Origin: Lepturacanthus savala
Taxonomy: Eukaryota > Chordata > Actinopteri > Scombriformes > Trichiuridae
Reading direction: 5' to 3'
DNA length: 64,000 nucleotides
NCBI GenBank assembly: GCA_030544235.1
Contig: CM060478.1
Location: 4,334,227-4,398,226, forward strand
Under the pieces are notes generated by a model. It was not told where the DNA came from. It was given only the letters and a program-made list of their open reading frames with translations, and searched no databases. Made by a program: the position numbers and the translations under genes. Positions 1-11,820 of this stretch are shown here, one piece after another (the first letter of the stretch is position 1; each line of letters opens with the position of its first letter).

Positions 1-20
1 CAGAAGGAGGAGGGGCCATA

Positions 21-78
21 TTTCTTTCTCTCTCTCTCTCTCTCTTCATTTCTCTCTCTCTTTATTTCTCTCTCTCTA
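21..78. repeat. CT-rich microsatellite
   Basis: Imperfect (CT)n with interruptions such as TCATT and TTTATTT. Simple-sequence DNA at the window edge. Confidence 0.9.
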
Positions 79-198
79 TCAGATGCCTGGTGTGTTGCAT
101 GTATTGATCGCAGAGGCTCAGTAGCAGAAAATACTGGGGTGGTGAAAGCTTAATAGAGAGAGGGAGATGGAGAGAAAAAGAGATCTACAGATGTGTGT

Positions 199-202
199 AC
201 AC

Positions 203-290
<88 letters not shown>
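199..290. repeat. (CA)n microsatellite
   Basis: About 46 near-perfect CA units, with one CG interruption near the start and an AAAC near the end. It produces spurious His/Thr-repeat open frames and is not coding. Confidence 0.97.
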
Positions 291-291
<1 letters not shown>

Positions 292-374
292 TCATCCTAT
301 TTCCCTGCCTCCTCTCTGCCCTGTGCCCCCATATGAATATTGGTTCTCCCCTAACTCCTCCATGTCACTATGCG

Positions 375-382
375 AGTGTGCG

Positions 383-457
<75 letters not shown>
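375..457. repeat. (GT)n microsatellite
   Basis: About 41 GT units with early GC interruptions. It lies only 84 bp after the CA tract at 199-290. The two tracts are in opposite orientation, so together they form a potential CA/GT hairpin. Confidence 0.97.
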
Positions 458-459
<2 letters not shown>

Positions 460-609
460 AGGCTGCCTCATTTGCATGTGTGTGCATGTTATCTATGTGA
501 ATAAATCCTTCCAAGCCCTGTGCGCCTCAGGGTGATGTGATGCGGCCAGTGCCCGAGCAACCATACCCTAGCTAATTTACAACCAACCTAGTGTGTCCCC
601 CCACTTCCT

Positions 610-634
610 CACACACACACACACACACACACAC
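610..634. repeat. (CA)12 microsatellite
   Basis: Perfect dinucleotide tract inside otherwise unique sequence. Confidence 0.95.
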
Positions 635-760
635 TGCTTGATGACACCACGGTGAAACATGTCGTCTAGACGACATTGAACCCTGAGTCCGCCCAGGGTA
701 ATTGTTTTATGCAAATGGGGAGAGCTAGGGCTGACATGATTGGGCCAGACTTGGTGTTGA

Positions 761-1408
761 GTGAGTGTGTGTGTGAGTGTGTGTAGGTCTGGTTATGGAT
801 GTGGCCATGATTGTGGTGTAATGCTGGTAGCCATTAGTATTATTGTTATTGTTGGAAATGTTCTATTATTCAGCAGGGCAGGGTGGGGTAATATACATAG
901 AAGTAGAAATATGGAGGCGGATGACATGCAACTACACACACACACACACACACACACACAGTCAACACATACAAAAACATATCTGTACAATATTCAACTT
1001 GTCATTGAACTGAATCATGAATCCACTATCAAGCCACACGTCACACTCTTAAAGCAAATATGAATCATAGCAACAATGCGCCGCAGTGTGCACAAAATGT
1101 ACACACACACACTGCAAAGCCACTTAATGAATGTGCAGGAGTTTGGAGCATAAAATACACACACACACACGCATACACATACACACACACTCTCCCCCCT
1201 CTGATGGCTGCCCTGATAACACATGGCCCTGGGTGTGTGTTCATGTGTGTGTGTGTGTGTGCGTGTGTGTGTGTTGTGGTCCAAGTCGTAAATTTAATTT
1301 CATGCTGGATTTGCGGAGCTCATCTGAATTGCATGTGAGCACAGCCTGATGGGCCTCAGTCTCAACGCTGGAGAGTCACAGACTAAGACGCAGATGCTGC
1401 CATCGATG

Positions 1409-1441
<33 letters not shown>
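761..1441. repeat. Cluster of short CA/GT microsatellites
   Basis: At least six separate dinucleotide tracts lie in 680 bp: GT at 761-784, CA at 933-960, CA at 1101-1112, CA with CATA interruptions at 1156-1192, GT at 1231-1274 and CA at 1411-1441. The DNA between them is unique and A/T-rich. The Cys/Val and His/Thr open frames here come from the repeats. Confidence 0.93.
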
Positions 1442-1443
<2 letters not shown>

Positions 1444-2484
1444 GCCAACATGACCTCTAGGCACGACCCCAGATACCCAAGCACTAAGATATATATACAC
1501 ACTAATAAACATGAAAGTGATAATTATGGTACATTTTTTGACATATTAGCTCTTATCTGCTAATGTCCATTAAAGTTATTTACACATTTCATGAAATAAA
1601 TAATATAAATAATAGAATAGCATGACCCATGTAGTGTGTTTCTATCTGAAGAGGGTGCACCCATAAATGTTCCATTATATTGATTTTGAATTAGCAGGTT
1701 GTTTCATTAGATTATAGAGGTACTATGTTGAGTTGGAGGAATAATAGGGATCATTAATGCTTGAGAAGGGTAAGAGTTAATAGACTATCAAGGATTTTTT
1801 GATCTGTCACAAAAAAAAACAACATTTCCCTTTCATAGGAAGTTTGCTTTATATTCTCTAATTATCTTTGCCAAATAAAGAACATGAGTTCTAAAGTGAA
1901 AGAATTCCACCTAGAAACATTTAGCACTGTTAGCTAAACGACACTAGTCTGGTTAGCCTTGGACGCATCACTCATATGTTGAACGCCAAGTAAAAAATAT
2001 CATAAGTGGAAGACCTGCTGATAGCATCCAGATGTTTACAGCTGACAAATAGTGGAACGGATAAAAACTGTTTTTGACCTTTTGAACTAAATTCGGGCGA
2101 CATCACAGCACAGGAATGTTTCTATTTCAGAGCCCAGTAAATGAGCACAAGCGGCATTTATTCAGGCATTTATCCACTGGACCTCAAGGGCCACAGAGAA
2201 TTGTCTGTCACAAGTGTCTGTGAGTGAAACTGGTAAATTGCATGTCAGAACCTTTAAACTGTACCACTGGCTCTAATGGTTGAATGAAGTTATTCACACG
2301 GCACAAGTGTTTTTGTGCATTTTTTCATTTATTTTTTACCCAGAGTCTGACACACTGACTCATTGACACTCATTGTGATTGTCTTTTTTTGGCTTGATAT
2401 TAAAGTAGAAATTTTGGCTAAAAAGACAATAAAAATGACAATGACGAGTCACCTACAATAATACAACAATGAGCTTTCTAGTAC
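1442..2484. other. Unique noncoding DNA
   Basis: A/T-rich, with no open frame, transposon end or tandem structure that I could recognise. Confidence 0.6.
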
Positions 2485-2731
2485 TGGACATTTTTACCGT
2501 AATGTCCGGAGATTTTTACAGTAAAGTCTGGTCACTTTTACCGTAATGTCTTGACATTTTTACCGTAAAGTCAGGAAATATTTACCCTAATTTTTGGACA
2601 TTTTACTTTAATGTAGAACATTTTTACCATAATGTCAGAACACTTTTAGTATAGTGTCCAGACATTTTTACAGTGATGTCAGGACATTTTTTACCGTAAT
2701 ATCAAGGTTGCAACATTCCTACCACAATGTT
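2485..2731. repeat. Decayed 22-bp tandem repeat
   Basis: About eleven successive units with consensus close to GGACATTTTTACCGTAATGT, period 21-23 bp. The first four units are most alike: each has ATTTTTAC or CTTTTAC followed by (C/A)GTAA(T/A)GTC. Later units carry indels and substitutions, for example CTTTTAGTATAGTGTC and CATTCCTACCACAATGTT. It is an old minisatellite. All frames contain stops, so it is not coding. Confidence 0.85.
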
Positions 2732-2879
2732 TGAACATGAACATTTTATCAGAGTTTTTTGCACTTAAACCTAACAAAATTTTAACCACTTCATTGTCAG
2801 ATGATAACATCATCATCTATGAGGCTGATAACCTGATAACATTTCTTCAGTAGATTGATGATATTCAAAATGTGTTCTG

Positions 2880-2982
2880 GATGTTCTAGTTCTTCATATT
2901 TGTCGGCCATCCAGTGGGCCAGATCGGACCCTCTGGCGGGGCTGGTTCTGGCTCCCAGGCCGCATGTTGGACACCCCTGACT
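2880..2982 (+). mobile_element. hAT-type element, terminal fragment
   Basis: The segment ends in GCATGTTGGACACCCCTG, the reverse complement of the CAGGGGTGTCCAAC inverted terminus common to Charlie-like hAT elements. The 80 bp inside the end (TGGGCCAGATCGGACC, CTGGCGGGGCTGGTTCTGGC) matches, in reverse complement, the start of the element at 27420, so the two share a family. The matching opposite end was not found; the inner boundary is approximate. Confidence 0.75.
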
Positions 2983-3368
2983 TAGATAGTGTATAATATA
3001 TCGAAAGAAACACCTTTAAAATTCTCACCTGTCTCCATTTCTAATCAGCTCATACCCCAAAACTGTCACGACTGTCATCCAACACCCATTTAAATAAAGC
3101 TGCCTCCATTTCCCCCCCCTCTCTTCCTCATAATTTATCCCTCCCTCAGCCCTTCATCGCCAAGGTCTGAAGAGGAGCGAAGGAGCAAGAGACCCTTCAG
3201 ATACATGAGTTAAAAGAGAGAGACAGAACTGTGCAATTACCCTGTTACAAGGATTGGTGCAATTAAGGAAATGTACAGTTCAGCCGGGTTCGTGGTTTCA
3301 GATGTCCGTCAGAGAGGCGTACAGAAAGCCTCATAAAGAGATGAGTCATATTTAGCAGCTCCAGGCTC

Positions 3369-3370
<2 letters not shown>

Positions 3371-3436
<66 letters not shown>

Positions 3437-3446
3437 TACACACACT
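3371..3446. repeat. (CA)n microsatellite
   Basis: About 38 CA units, with two CATA interruptions in the last 20 bp. Confidence 0.97.
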
Positions 3447-3618
3447 ATAACACAATGGCATTATAGCAATTGTTTAACCCTTCCTGACACAAAGCGGGTC
3501 ACTTCTGTATCTCAGGTTTTACATGGCAGCATCACGTCATCCCTCTTACCTGTTTCAAACAAAACAAGCGTGGAATAATGTTGAATATTCAAAAGCAACA
3601 TAAATTTAAAGGTACAAT

Positions 3619-3669
3619 GTGTGTGTCTGTGTGTGTGTGTGTGTGTGTCTGTGTGTGTGTGTGTGTGTG
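3619..3669. repeat. (GT)n microsatellite
   Basis: About 25 GT units interrupted twice by TCTG. Confidence 0.95.
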
Positions 3670-3733
3670 GTGTAAATCTTACTGTTTACAGTGAATTTGT
3701 CCTTCAGCATCAACAAGATATCAAACTGACCGC

Positions 3734-4501
3734 CAGTGTTGGGAGTAACGTGTTACAAAAGTAATAAATTAGTGTAATGCATTGATTTTTGCTGTAACTC
3801 AGTAATGTAAGGCATTGCAGGAAACAATGGTCATATTTTACTCTGGTACAAATATCAGTAATATGTATTACAATGCATTTTTATCCTGGTTTGAAGATGG
3901 AAATGAGTGAACCTGCAGAAAACGTTGGATATCACAATCTCCAGATGGACACATGCTTATTACTTTGTTTGTGAGACATAAGGATGTGAAGAACATCACA
4001 GTCAAATGCACCTTGTGTGCTCCACATAAAGAACTGTCCACTTTCCTGAAATAGCAGCAGTAATTTAACATTTACAGAGGTGCCATAGTAACATGAATTC
4101 AGCAAGGAAGCAAGCAGAGTATGAGAGTGGAGATAAAACCACAAAACAGACTAAATGAACCTTCTCCTGCTCTGAGATTCTTCAGCATCAAGAAGTTTGG
4201 AGACTTGTTGTTGAAGACATGAGAATCACTTTCAAAAGCGGAATCAGCAGCTTTTTGAAAACTTGTCAGCAAGATCCTTGTTGTGACTTGCAGAAATAAT
4301 GACAAAGGTATAGAGCTACATTTAGATTGATGAATCCATATTTCCAGTTATTTTGGTGACAGTAACTTAAAATGAATGCAACTGTAGTGTAACGCTTTAC
4401 ATTTTAAATACAGTAATGTTGCAATGCAACAAATTACTTTATAATGACAGTAACAAGTAATATATAATTATTACAGCTCTGATTTAACTTGCCCAACACT
4501 G
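3734..4501 (+). mobile_element. hAT-derived element with TIRs, copy 1 (768 bp)
   Basis: The left terminus CAGTGTTGGGAGTAACG and right terminus TTGCCCAACACTG form imperfect terminal inverted repeats of a type very common in teleosts. The flanking 8-mers CTGACCGC and GTGACCAC agree at 6 of 8 positions, consistent with a decayed 8-bp hAT target duplication. Just inside the ends are the expected GTTACAAAAGTAATAA and GTAATATAT-type motifs. The interior is colinear with the copy at 11821-12594 and includes a degenerate BED zinc-finger relic. No intact transposase frame remains, so the element is non-autonomous. Confidence 0.85.
4001..4085 (+). pseudogene. BED zinc-finger relic of a hAT transposase, copy 1
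   Basis: Read on the plus strand from 4001, the sequence gives VKCTLCAPHKELSTF, then a stop and a one-base frame change to NSSSNLTFTEVP. The C-x2-C pair, the KELST segment and the SSNL segment follow the order of the BED-type zinc finger of hAT transposases (KC-x-LC, KELST, SNLKKH). The second zinc-ligand pair is not recognisable. This is a fossil coding segment; the minus-strand open frames over it are shadows. Confidence 0.6.
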
Positions 4502-4509
4502 GTGACCAC

Positions 4510-5610
4510 ATATAAGGACAAAGAGTATTAAATCTTGATGGAGTAATATAGTCTTACAGCAAAAAACAAATAGAATACCACTTCTCCTGTCATGTTGGAC
4601 TGAGGGTAAACTGGACATCAAAGCTGTTGTTCCATAACATTTAAGATGCTTTTAGAAGTTCTTTTTAATGTCCTGAACTCTAATTCTGGCCAAATTGTGC
4701 ACAGCACACCTTTACTCATGTACTTTTCTCACTTGCGTCTTCACTTTTCACTCTGAAAGCCCTGTTGAGGTCAGCCTCCATTCATCCTGTGCCATCTTAA
4801 GAGCTCAGTTGTGAAAAGCTTTATTTTTTTTCCTTCTTATTAAAAGAAAGAAATAACTATTCATAAACCGTAGATCATACTGAAAAGAGAATAATATGCA
4901 TTTTTGCCACCAAAGAACTTTGTATTCTCTTTTCTTTTCATATTTTTTGTCACTAATCATCAAAAGCACACAGAGATATTCTTTTTAGAAATATGAGCTG
5001 ACTTTTAGAAAGAAATTTTGTAAAAAAAAAAAAAAAGAAAGTTTTTGCACAAAGAACCAGATGAACGTTTTACACCCAAGGTGTTTTATGAAACAAATCG
5101 TTCCTTCCTTGTTCTGTCTTCATTGTGGAGGACGGCCTGACCGAGCAGAAGGAAAAATGGAGATCTACATCCTGCGGTCTTCATTTCAGGCCTAAACGTT
5201 TTCCCAGTTTCTCCAGTCATTGACCCGAGTGTCCCGGGACAGTTCGGAGGAGGATGTTTTGCAGGAGGAAGAATTGTCACAAATAAAGAGAAAACGCGGA
5301 CAGAGTACATAAATATTTAACCACCCACTCAAACCACATATATTCATCTTTTTTATTTGCAGTCTACCACCATTTTATGCTGACATGAATCTTTATGGCC
5401 TATTCAGACATCAGGGTTTGTATGACCAGCTTGTAAATTACGCAATTTTCCCTTTTTTTTCAATTTTCAAATCTAGAAACGAGGTTCGCAGCACACATTC
5501 CAAAATTTTCTGCAAGTTGGAAGTGATGAACGCTTTAATAATGCTTTAATTCATTATTTTGTGGGTTTTTAGAAACATCAGACAACATTATGGAACAAAG
5601 ATATGTTGTC
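4510..5610. other. Unique noncoding DNA
   Basis: A/T-rich sequence with an A-rich run near 5022-5037. The open frame on the minus strand near 5086-5310 has no recognisable domain. I see no transposon ends. Confidence 0.55.
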
Positions 5611-5619
5611 TTTTTTTTC

Positions 5620-5697
5620 CTGTTCCCACCGCGTGACCCCTTAGATGTATTTTAGCGTGCCTTGAGGGGGGTCCCAAACCCCAGATTGGAACCACTG
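5620..5697 (-). mobile_element. hAT-type terminal fragment (CAGTGGTTCC end)
   Basis: In reverse complement the right edge reads CAGTGGTTCCAATCTGGGGT, followed by a C-rich block and a GGGTCACGCGG motif. This is the terminus of a widespread vertebrate hAT group (CAGTGGTTCCCAACCTGGGG-like). No partner terminus was seen within about 1 kb upstream, so it is a solitary or strongly decayed end. Confidence 0.6.
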
Positions 5698-7121
5698 ATA
5701 CTTATCACTCTAAAGCTACATGTGTTGTATTATAACGTGTAATTTAACTAGCTTTAAATCTAATTTGTTTGCATTGTATGACACCTCGAATACTACAGTA
5801 TATACACAATTATAACTTAAGGAATAAACACACATAAATCTCAGATTCGCTACAATCAGTCCAGAGTTGAAGTTTTGGTTTGTAACTCGTCGTTTTCCAC
5901 ATTGGTACGGCTGTGAGCTGGATTTGATATTTCCCTATGAAGAGTGAGCGTATTTCATGAAACCTGCTAAAGCTTTTAGACATGTTTGATCACAACTCAT
6001 CACCTTGATAACGAAAGTTCTTCCTTGACCTTGGAAACAGTCACTTGGCAAAATAATCTTCTAAGCTTTTTTTCCCATTAGGACCTCACAAGCTTCTTCC
6101 CCCCATTGTCTCAGGGCCTTCTATAGTGAATGGAGTTTTTATGTTACTATTTAACATATAATATACAAATATGAAGCAATAATAATCATTGAGATGTGTA
6201 AATGAACACATGATCAATCCAGGGGGTTTTGAGACAGGGTCGTCCCATAGACTTTTAAATAAAACTCTGAAAATATCTGAAATAGAAGTAATGAGACTAA
6301 TGACGTCTGTATTAATCTGCAGAAAGTGTCGTTTGAATGTGGCAGCATGGCTGGTCTTTAACATAACATAGAGGCATAGACTTCAGAGATTCCTTTATGT
6401 CTGATCATTTTTACCCAAAGAATGATCTTTCTATAAACCTAACGGGACCTTAACCACAGTGTTCCACGCCATAAAACATCATTTTCAGTCTTAAAACTAA
6501 ATTCAGGAGGCTGTAAGAGCAATTAAACCGTTTTTTTTATTCTCGCTGGAGTCGTTCTGTACATACTGACCATTAGAAATTAGAACTTGCTCTCACATTA
6601 TCATCGTTTCGAGCAGAAAAATATAACTGATACAGTTGTAATGTTTGAGGATAAAGTGTATTCCACAGTCAAAATCTGCAGTTGAAAGATAGATTTCACT
6701 TCCTTACATTATAAGTGCTTACAGCTTGTTTTAATGTTCATTTAAGCTTCTGACCTACTGTAAAACATGTTGAACTTGTACTTTAAAGTTTCTGCTGCTC
6801 TCTGGCCATGTTGCCTGTTATAGACATTAAACTTCAATGGACACGGACACAGAAGCTCCTTGTCTCCACCTTCACCACCCTGATGTGGACGGATGGAGAC
6901 AGACGGAGGGAGATTTACAGCTCTGGCAGCTGTTTAACTCAACTCCAGCTCCAGCTCGGTTCTGTTGATCCCCAGGTCAGAGGTGACTCCACCTGAACCC
7001 AAACCACTTCCTGTTAAATTAAACAGACGTTATGTTGAGTGTAGGTAGGGAGAAAGTCGTTAGAAATCATCATTTTCATTGGTTCGATCATAAGAGACGA
7101 GGCATTTTAATGAACATTAGA

Positions 7122-7330
7122 CAATAAGATAAGATAAGAAAAAACTTTATTTGTCCCACAATAGGGAAATTGCACACAGCCAATATATAAAGTACAATAT
7201 AATATAATATAAGACAATATAATATAAGATAGATGCACTATAATACAAGATAGATATGCTACAGTGAGTAGAGTATATTATTGCACATGATAAATTATCA
7301 CATAGAAGCCGTAACATTGTTTTTTAGTCA
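7122..7330 (-). mobile_element. LINE 3'-end fragment with AGAT tail
   Basis: On the minus strand the segment reads AATTTCCCTATTGTGGGACA, then AATAAAGTTTTTTCTTATCTTATCTTATTG. A CCCT...GGGA stem followed by AATAAAG and an (ATCT)n-like tail is the usual 3' end of common teleost non-LTR retrotransposons. The A/T-rich part to 7330 (repeated AATATAATATAAGA) is typical of the sequence just upstream of such tails. No coding remnant is visible. Confidence 0.6.
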
Positions 7331-7744
7331 TGTTCATGGTAAAGTCTCACAATAAATGGGTCAGTGACAAATAACGTTAAGCAAGATGAGAAAGCTGGAA
7401 ACTTTTAACAAGTATTCATCAGGTCTTACCAAATGTACATTTTGTGTTCATTATGTTGGTTTCTTGTTTTTTAAATGTCCATTTGTACCTTTGTGTGATG
7501 TTTTGTGATATTTACAGATTTGTTTGACACAAAATGTCAAATGGTTTAATTGAAAAAGAATATTCAGAAAAATTATGGCGTAAATAATTCATCATAACTC
7601 TGGATTTACTCGGCCTATCAACACAATCTAAAAACCAGTCTGTAGTTTGAGGTCTGCACTCTCCACATGAACTGAAACCTGATACCAGCGAGGGCACATC
7701 TTGTTGCAATGACGTCTCAAAGTGGTCCATGTTCCCTCGAGCGT

Positions 7745-7860
7745 TAAGGAGCAGGTGAAGTTATCTCCTCCCTTACAAACCTTTTACAAATCAAAACTGT
7801 AAATATTTTATCCCTTGAGACCTTTTAGCAGGCCCCGGGCCGCATGTTCCCCTGCTCTAA
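7745..7860 (+). mobile_element. hAT-type element, right-end fragment
   Basis: The block GCAGGTGAAGTTATCTCC, then TTACAAACCTTTTACAAATC, then TGTAAATATTTTATCCCTTGAG recurs near 48515 and 52205. The fragment ends in GGCCCCGGGCCGCATGTTCCCCTG, a decayed form of the GGGCCGCATG...ACACCCCTG terminus at 2982. It therefore belongs to the same fish hAT group. Confidence 0.7.
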
Positions 7861-7985
7861 GAAATTCTAAGTTCCGCTAACATCCTCCAAACAGCAGCTC
7901 TGCTGTGTTCTGCCAGGGCACTTCACCTTCCAAAAGCTGCTCCGAAAGAGCAGACAAAAGCCAGACACACACCTACCTACACGCT

Positions 7986-7987
<2 letters not shown>

Positions 7988-8029
<42 letters not shown>
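7988..8029. repeat. (CA)21 microsatellite
   Basis: Perfect CA tract. The 139-aa and 101-aa frames that cross it are artefacts of the repeat. Confidence 0.96.
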
Positions 8030-8032
<3 letters not shown>

Positions 8033-8125
8033 TCTCGCCTGGCCAGTCTCAACATCCCAGCGCTCTTTGAGGCGACGTCCCAACAATTCCACCGGGTCCC
8101 TCATTAGGCCCAGGCGCCGACTCTC

Positions 8126-8178
8126 TGGGGGGGGGGGTGGCGTTGGGGGGGTAGGGGTGGTGGGGAGGTGGAGGTGGC
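8126..8178 (+). other. G-rich tract with G-quadruplex potential
   Basis: The plus strand has G runs of 9-10, 7, 4 and 4 bases separated by TGGCGTT, TA and TGGT, then further GG pairs. This satisfies a G3+N1-7 quadruplex pattern. It sits in a GC-rich block (about 8040-8360) with several CpGs, unlike the A/T-rich surroundings. Confidence 0.7.
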
Positions 8179-8489
8179 TAAACTTTGGAGAGGTCACCTC
8201 CTCGTTTCCCGTCTCCTGCCTCCTCTCATCCCTCGTCCCGGCCCGTCCCCGGGTCCTGTCAGCGACGAGTGTAAACAAGCTGAAAGGTTATCGCTGCTCT
8301 CACCCGCACGTCTTCTCTCATTAAGGACAGAGACGGGGGACAGGACGAACGCCCACGGAGACGCACTTTTGTTGTTGGAGAGGAGACTTCTGTGACGTTC
8401 TCCTGGGTCCCTCCCATGTCTGGAGTTAAGACACCAGCTGGGTCAAGTGAGGAGTCAGCTGTAGTAAAAATAAACTTAAAGTTTAAGTT

Positions 8490-9386
8490 AAAACAGTAAA
8501 AAAATTCCATATTTTTCTTAGTCACTTTGGTGCATTTCTCACTCTCACTGTATTTAGATTTGCAAACAGTTAATGCATTTCTAAAAACAATTAGTACAAA
8601 CTGTAAAACCTAGTTTATAACCTGCAAAAGTGAGTCACTTGCTTAAAATGGAGGCGTCAAGTAAGAATTAAAAAAAAACAATTTATGAACAACAGTCAAA
8701 TGTCTTCGTCATATTTTCATTATGACAGTTTACTCTGTAAATGTTTTCCAATGCAGAAAAGTCATGAGCTGAAAATGCTCAAGACAGAACTATAAACTAT
8801 TTACACAGTAAAGTTATACGTTACTGTACAAGACACTAAATATGTTTCACATTTTACTGCAGATGCTCTTTGCAATTCTAATTTGTCCACACAAAAAATA
8901 AATACAGCTTTATTTACCACAAGCATAAACTCTGTTTGTGTGGAGCTGTAACAGCATTACAGAAAACACAATGGAACTGAACATACAACGGACACTGTTG
9001 TCTAAATCATTCATGAACATCAACGACTAAAGCTTCATGCAGCACTTCTCATCAAAGCTGAACTTCACCTGAGAGAAAAATGTTCAGTTTGGGAGAATTC
9101 TTGACAGATTTTGCTAGATGCAGATTTAATTTGCAGATTACTAGTTCAACATTTTTGTATGTAATGAATCAAGCAATGAAATGAGGACTATTAGTTTTAT
9201 TATTAGAATTATTAAGCATTCAAAAGTAGTTCATTTTGACTGACATGACATAAGGGATGATATTGTTATTGTTATATATTATAATTAGATTGAAGGAAAA
9301 GAAACGGCAGCTGTGATTATGACTAAATGTTGTAGATGTTGAAAACGATGTGAGAAATGCATCAAAGCTACTGATAAAAACCTGTA
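8490..9386 (+). mobile_element. Mariner-like non-autonomous TIR element, copy A
   Basis: The left end has CACTTTGGTGCATTTCTCAC. The right end has GTGAGAAATGCATCAAAGCT then ACTGATAAAAACCTGTA, so the ends are inverted repeats. The right end in reverse reads TACAGGTTTTTATCAGT, matching the TACAG start of many Tc1/mariner elements, where TA is the target. The interior is present in reverse complement at 36906-37660, for example CTTCTCATCAAAGCTGA, then CACCTGAGAGAAAA. No transposase frame is visible. The left boundary is uncertain by about 20 bp. Confidence 0.75.
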
Positions 9387-9389
9387 AAC

Positions 9390-10610
9390 CCAGATCCATC
9401 CTGACGTCTTTGTATTGTATATGTTGTATAATTATATAATTGTATAGAGATGATTCACAGCTCTGGGAAAGATGAGCAGATTAGACAATGGGAGGAGATG
9501 GACGGACCGATTCAGACGATTTTCTGGCCACTTTAGCTGTTGCTCGTTGGCCGAGCTCGAGTGAAAAGTTCAGCCCTTTAAGGTGAATGGATCGCGCTGC
9601 GGCTCTCACATTAATAGGTGGGAGCAGGTCTGGAATTGATCTGGAGGTAACAGTTAGGTTGCATGACGACGGTCGATTCCAGTACTCAGCTCTTCAGGTG
9701 CCAGGTGGGTAAATGGTTTCTAAAACGGCACCTTCAGCATCGCGGGACTCTGTTCACAAGGTCTAACGCAGCACTGTCCCGCTGATTATGAAAACGCTCT
9801 TTAAAACACCCCGTGGAGTTTTTGAGCATGTCAGAACAGCCTTTTTTTATACGGGGTCTCCCTGCTTTGTTTGTGCAAACGCAGGTGGTGCGAATCACAC
9901 CATCAATTTTGCATTATTGCATTTAATAATCAGCAGTTGGTGGTGGTTAATGTAAAAAAAAGTCAGCTTTGCGAGTGTTTAGAGGAAGGAAATAATTTGA
10001 TTTGGAAAAAAAAGAAAAGCAGCTCGGCAACTTTTCCATTAAATTTTCATCACCTATTGTACCAGTCACACATTTATTTGGGTCAATGACAAAAATGGGA
10101 TGTGGTGTATCGCTAAAAACTTTGTACCAGATAGTACAACTCTCTTTAAAATGTTTTTTAAAAAATTTAAAACACATGCTATCAACAATTTTATATTCTA
10201 GGTGGATTATCATTCTTTTTCTGTCTCAAAAAATCACAGAAAATTATGATTTTTTGTAATAAAATATTATATAAATGGACTTTTAAATAACAAGAAATTA
10301 ACAAGAACACAAAATGTACATTTAGAGAGACCTGATGAATGCTTCTTGAACTGTATTTGAAAAAGTTTTTGACTTCTTCATCTTGCCAAACATGTCACTC
10401 ATCTATTTACAGAATGCTGCTTTATTATTTTCATTCTCCATTACGAGAATAATTGGTTCTGTTTCTTTCTGTTAGACCCATCAAAGATAACTTAAAACAC
10501 TACTTCCCAGTGACACGCTGTTGTGCAGAAAGAGGCCACAACATGCATTTGAGTAGAAGTTTCCTCTGAGTTTATTGCCTATTCAAGTTTTAATGTCCAC
10601 AACATTTAGT
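9390..10610. other. Mostly unique noncoding DNA
   Basis: The part at 9560-9750 is GC-richer and has CTCACATTAATAGGTGGGAG. The remainder is A/T-rich with no recognisable coding or transposon structure. Confidence 0.45.
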
Positions 10611-10616
10611 GGCTCG

Positions 10617-11035
10617 TTCCCCCCAAATAACCTTTGAAAACACAATTAAATAATTTTGAATATTAAAGAAATGTTAAATAAACACACAACACAAGTGCTG
10701 CTAAATGTGAAACAATGCATTTCTTAATTGTTTAAAAATGATGACCCCCACCTATTCCTCAAAGTGGTTTGGTTCCAATGCTGTTTTCCAGTGGGCGGGG
10801 CCAGTGCCTAATGGCTAATTTTGAGCTAGCAGCTAGCTATGTGGAAGAAGCCAATCAAACTTATATGGAGAAGCCAGAAAGTCATTTATCACACCACTTG
10901 TTCAAAATTTGTCCAAAATCAGCCTCCTTTTTACCAGTCTGGTGTTTAAGATCAAACATAATGATCCAATATAAATAAATTTGGAGCATTACTATAACTA
11001 CTATTATTACTTTTAATAACATCAGAAGATAGGGC
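10617..11035 (+). repeat. Dispersed repeat, copy 1
   Basis: Colinear with 21500-21995. Shared words include AATAAACACACAACACAAG, CTCAAAGTGGTTT, TGCTGTTTTCCAGTGGGCGG, AGTCATTTATCACA and ACTATTATTACTTT. This copy lacks about 130 bp that copy 2 carries near 21806-21935. I found no terminal inverted repeats or tail, so the class is unknown. It holds GGGCGGGGCC and a GAGCTAGCAGCTAGCTA motif. Confidence 0.8.
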
Positions 11036-11489
11036 CAGATTATTATGGTAGTATAGGATTATTTTTCATTTTTCATATTTTTCAAGTATTCTCTGAAAAT
11101 GTGCTCTTTATTGTCCCCCCCACCAATGAAATTTTGAAATTTTTCGCCGCTGCCTATAGTGTAGACTACAGAACAACATATGTCCTATTATAAGTAGCAG
11201 TCATTGAACTTCATTACTTCACTGTGAAACTCATGCAGAACAAATAGGGAGCACATGGGAGGTGCTTACAGAGACCGGGCACTGCACTGCGGACACAAAA
11301 ACGGCCCAAACCTAGAACGACTGTGTGCATAACGGTAACCTCAGCATGCTGATAAACTAAAAGATCCTATTAAAACTTCCCCCACGGCAGTCTTAAAGTC
11401 TTCTGCTGGTGTCTTCTCTGCTTTATGGCAGCTCTACCCCCACCGCTCAGTGTCCGTACTGCACAGAACAGAAAAAAAAAGCCGTCTGT

Positions 11490-11640
11490 CTCTGTGTTTG
11501 CTGACTGGCTGTGGAAGGAGCCATTTAGCATCCTGAATGTCAAGGTCAGCGCGCGCCGTCCTTGTCATCACTCTCGGCAGCGGAAGGTCAGGGAGAAGCT
11601 CTGCTCCAACGGCCAGCACGAGACAAAAGAGGGGAAAAAA
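11490..11640. promoter_or_regulatory. Candidate conserved noncoding block
   Basis: Dense mixed-complexity sequence with GAATGTCAAGGTCAG (a nuclear-receptor-like AAGGTCA half site) and CATTTAGCATCCTGAA. The long open frames here have no recognisable domain. Conservation is inferred only from composition. Confidence 0.2.
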
Positions 11641-11820
11641 AAAGGAAGAATGCAAGAAAAGAGTGTGAAAGTGATATAAACAAGCAAACAAACCTTTATC
11701 TTCAGCACCAGTCGACTGATACCTCATCCCCCCCCACCACGGCTCCTGTAGTGCTGCTATTCAGGGTGTTTTCATCCTTATTCGTGTGTCTGGTCTTCTG
11801 ATTGTGTCATTATGAGAACA

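Noticed and set aside
167..535. 122-aa His/Thr and Cys/Val repeat frames
   Set aside because: They are read entirely from CA/GT microsatellites. The same holds for the frames at 7905-8324, 23776-24352, 35233-35583 and 40055-40477.
6808..6996. 62-aa frame containing QLQLQLGSVDPQ
   Set aside because: Short, with no family resemblance and no splice sites that extend it. The repeat CAGCTCCAGCTC explains the Gln/Leu run.
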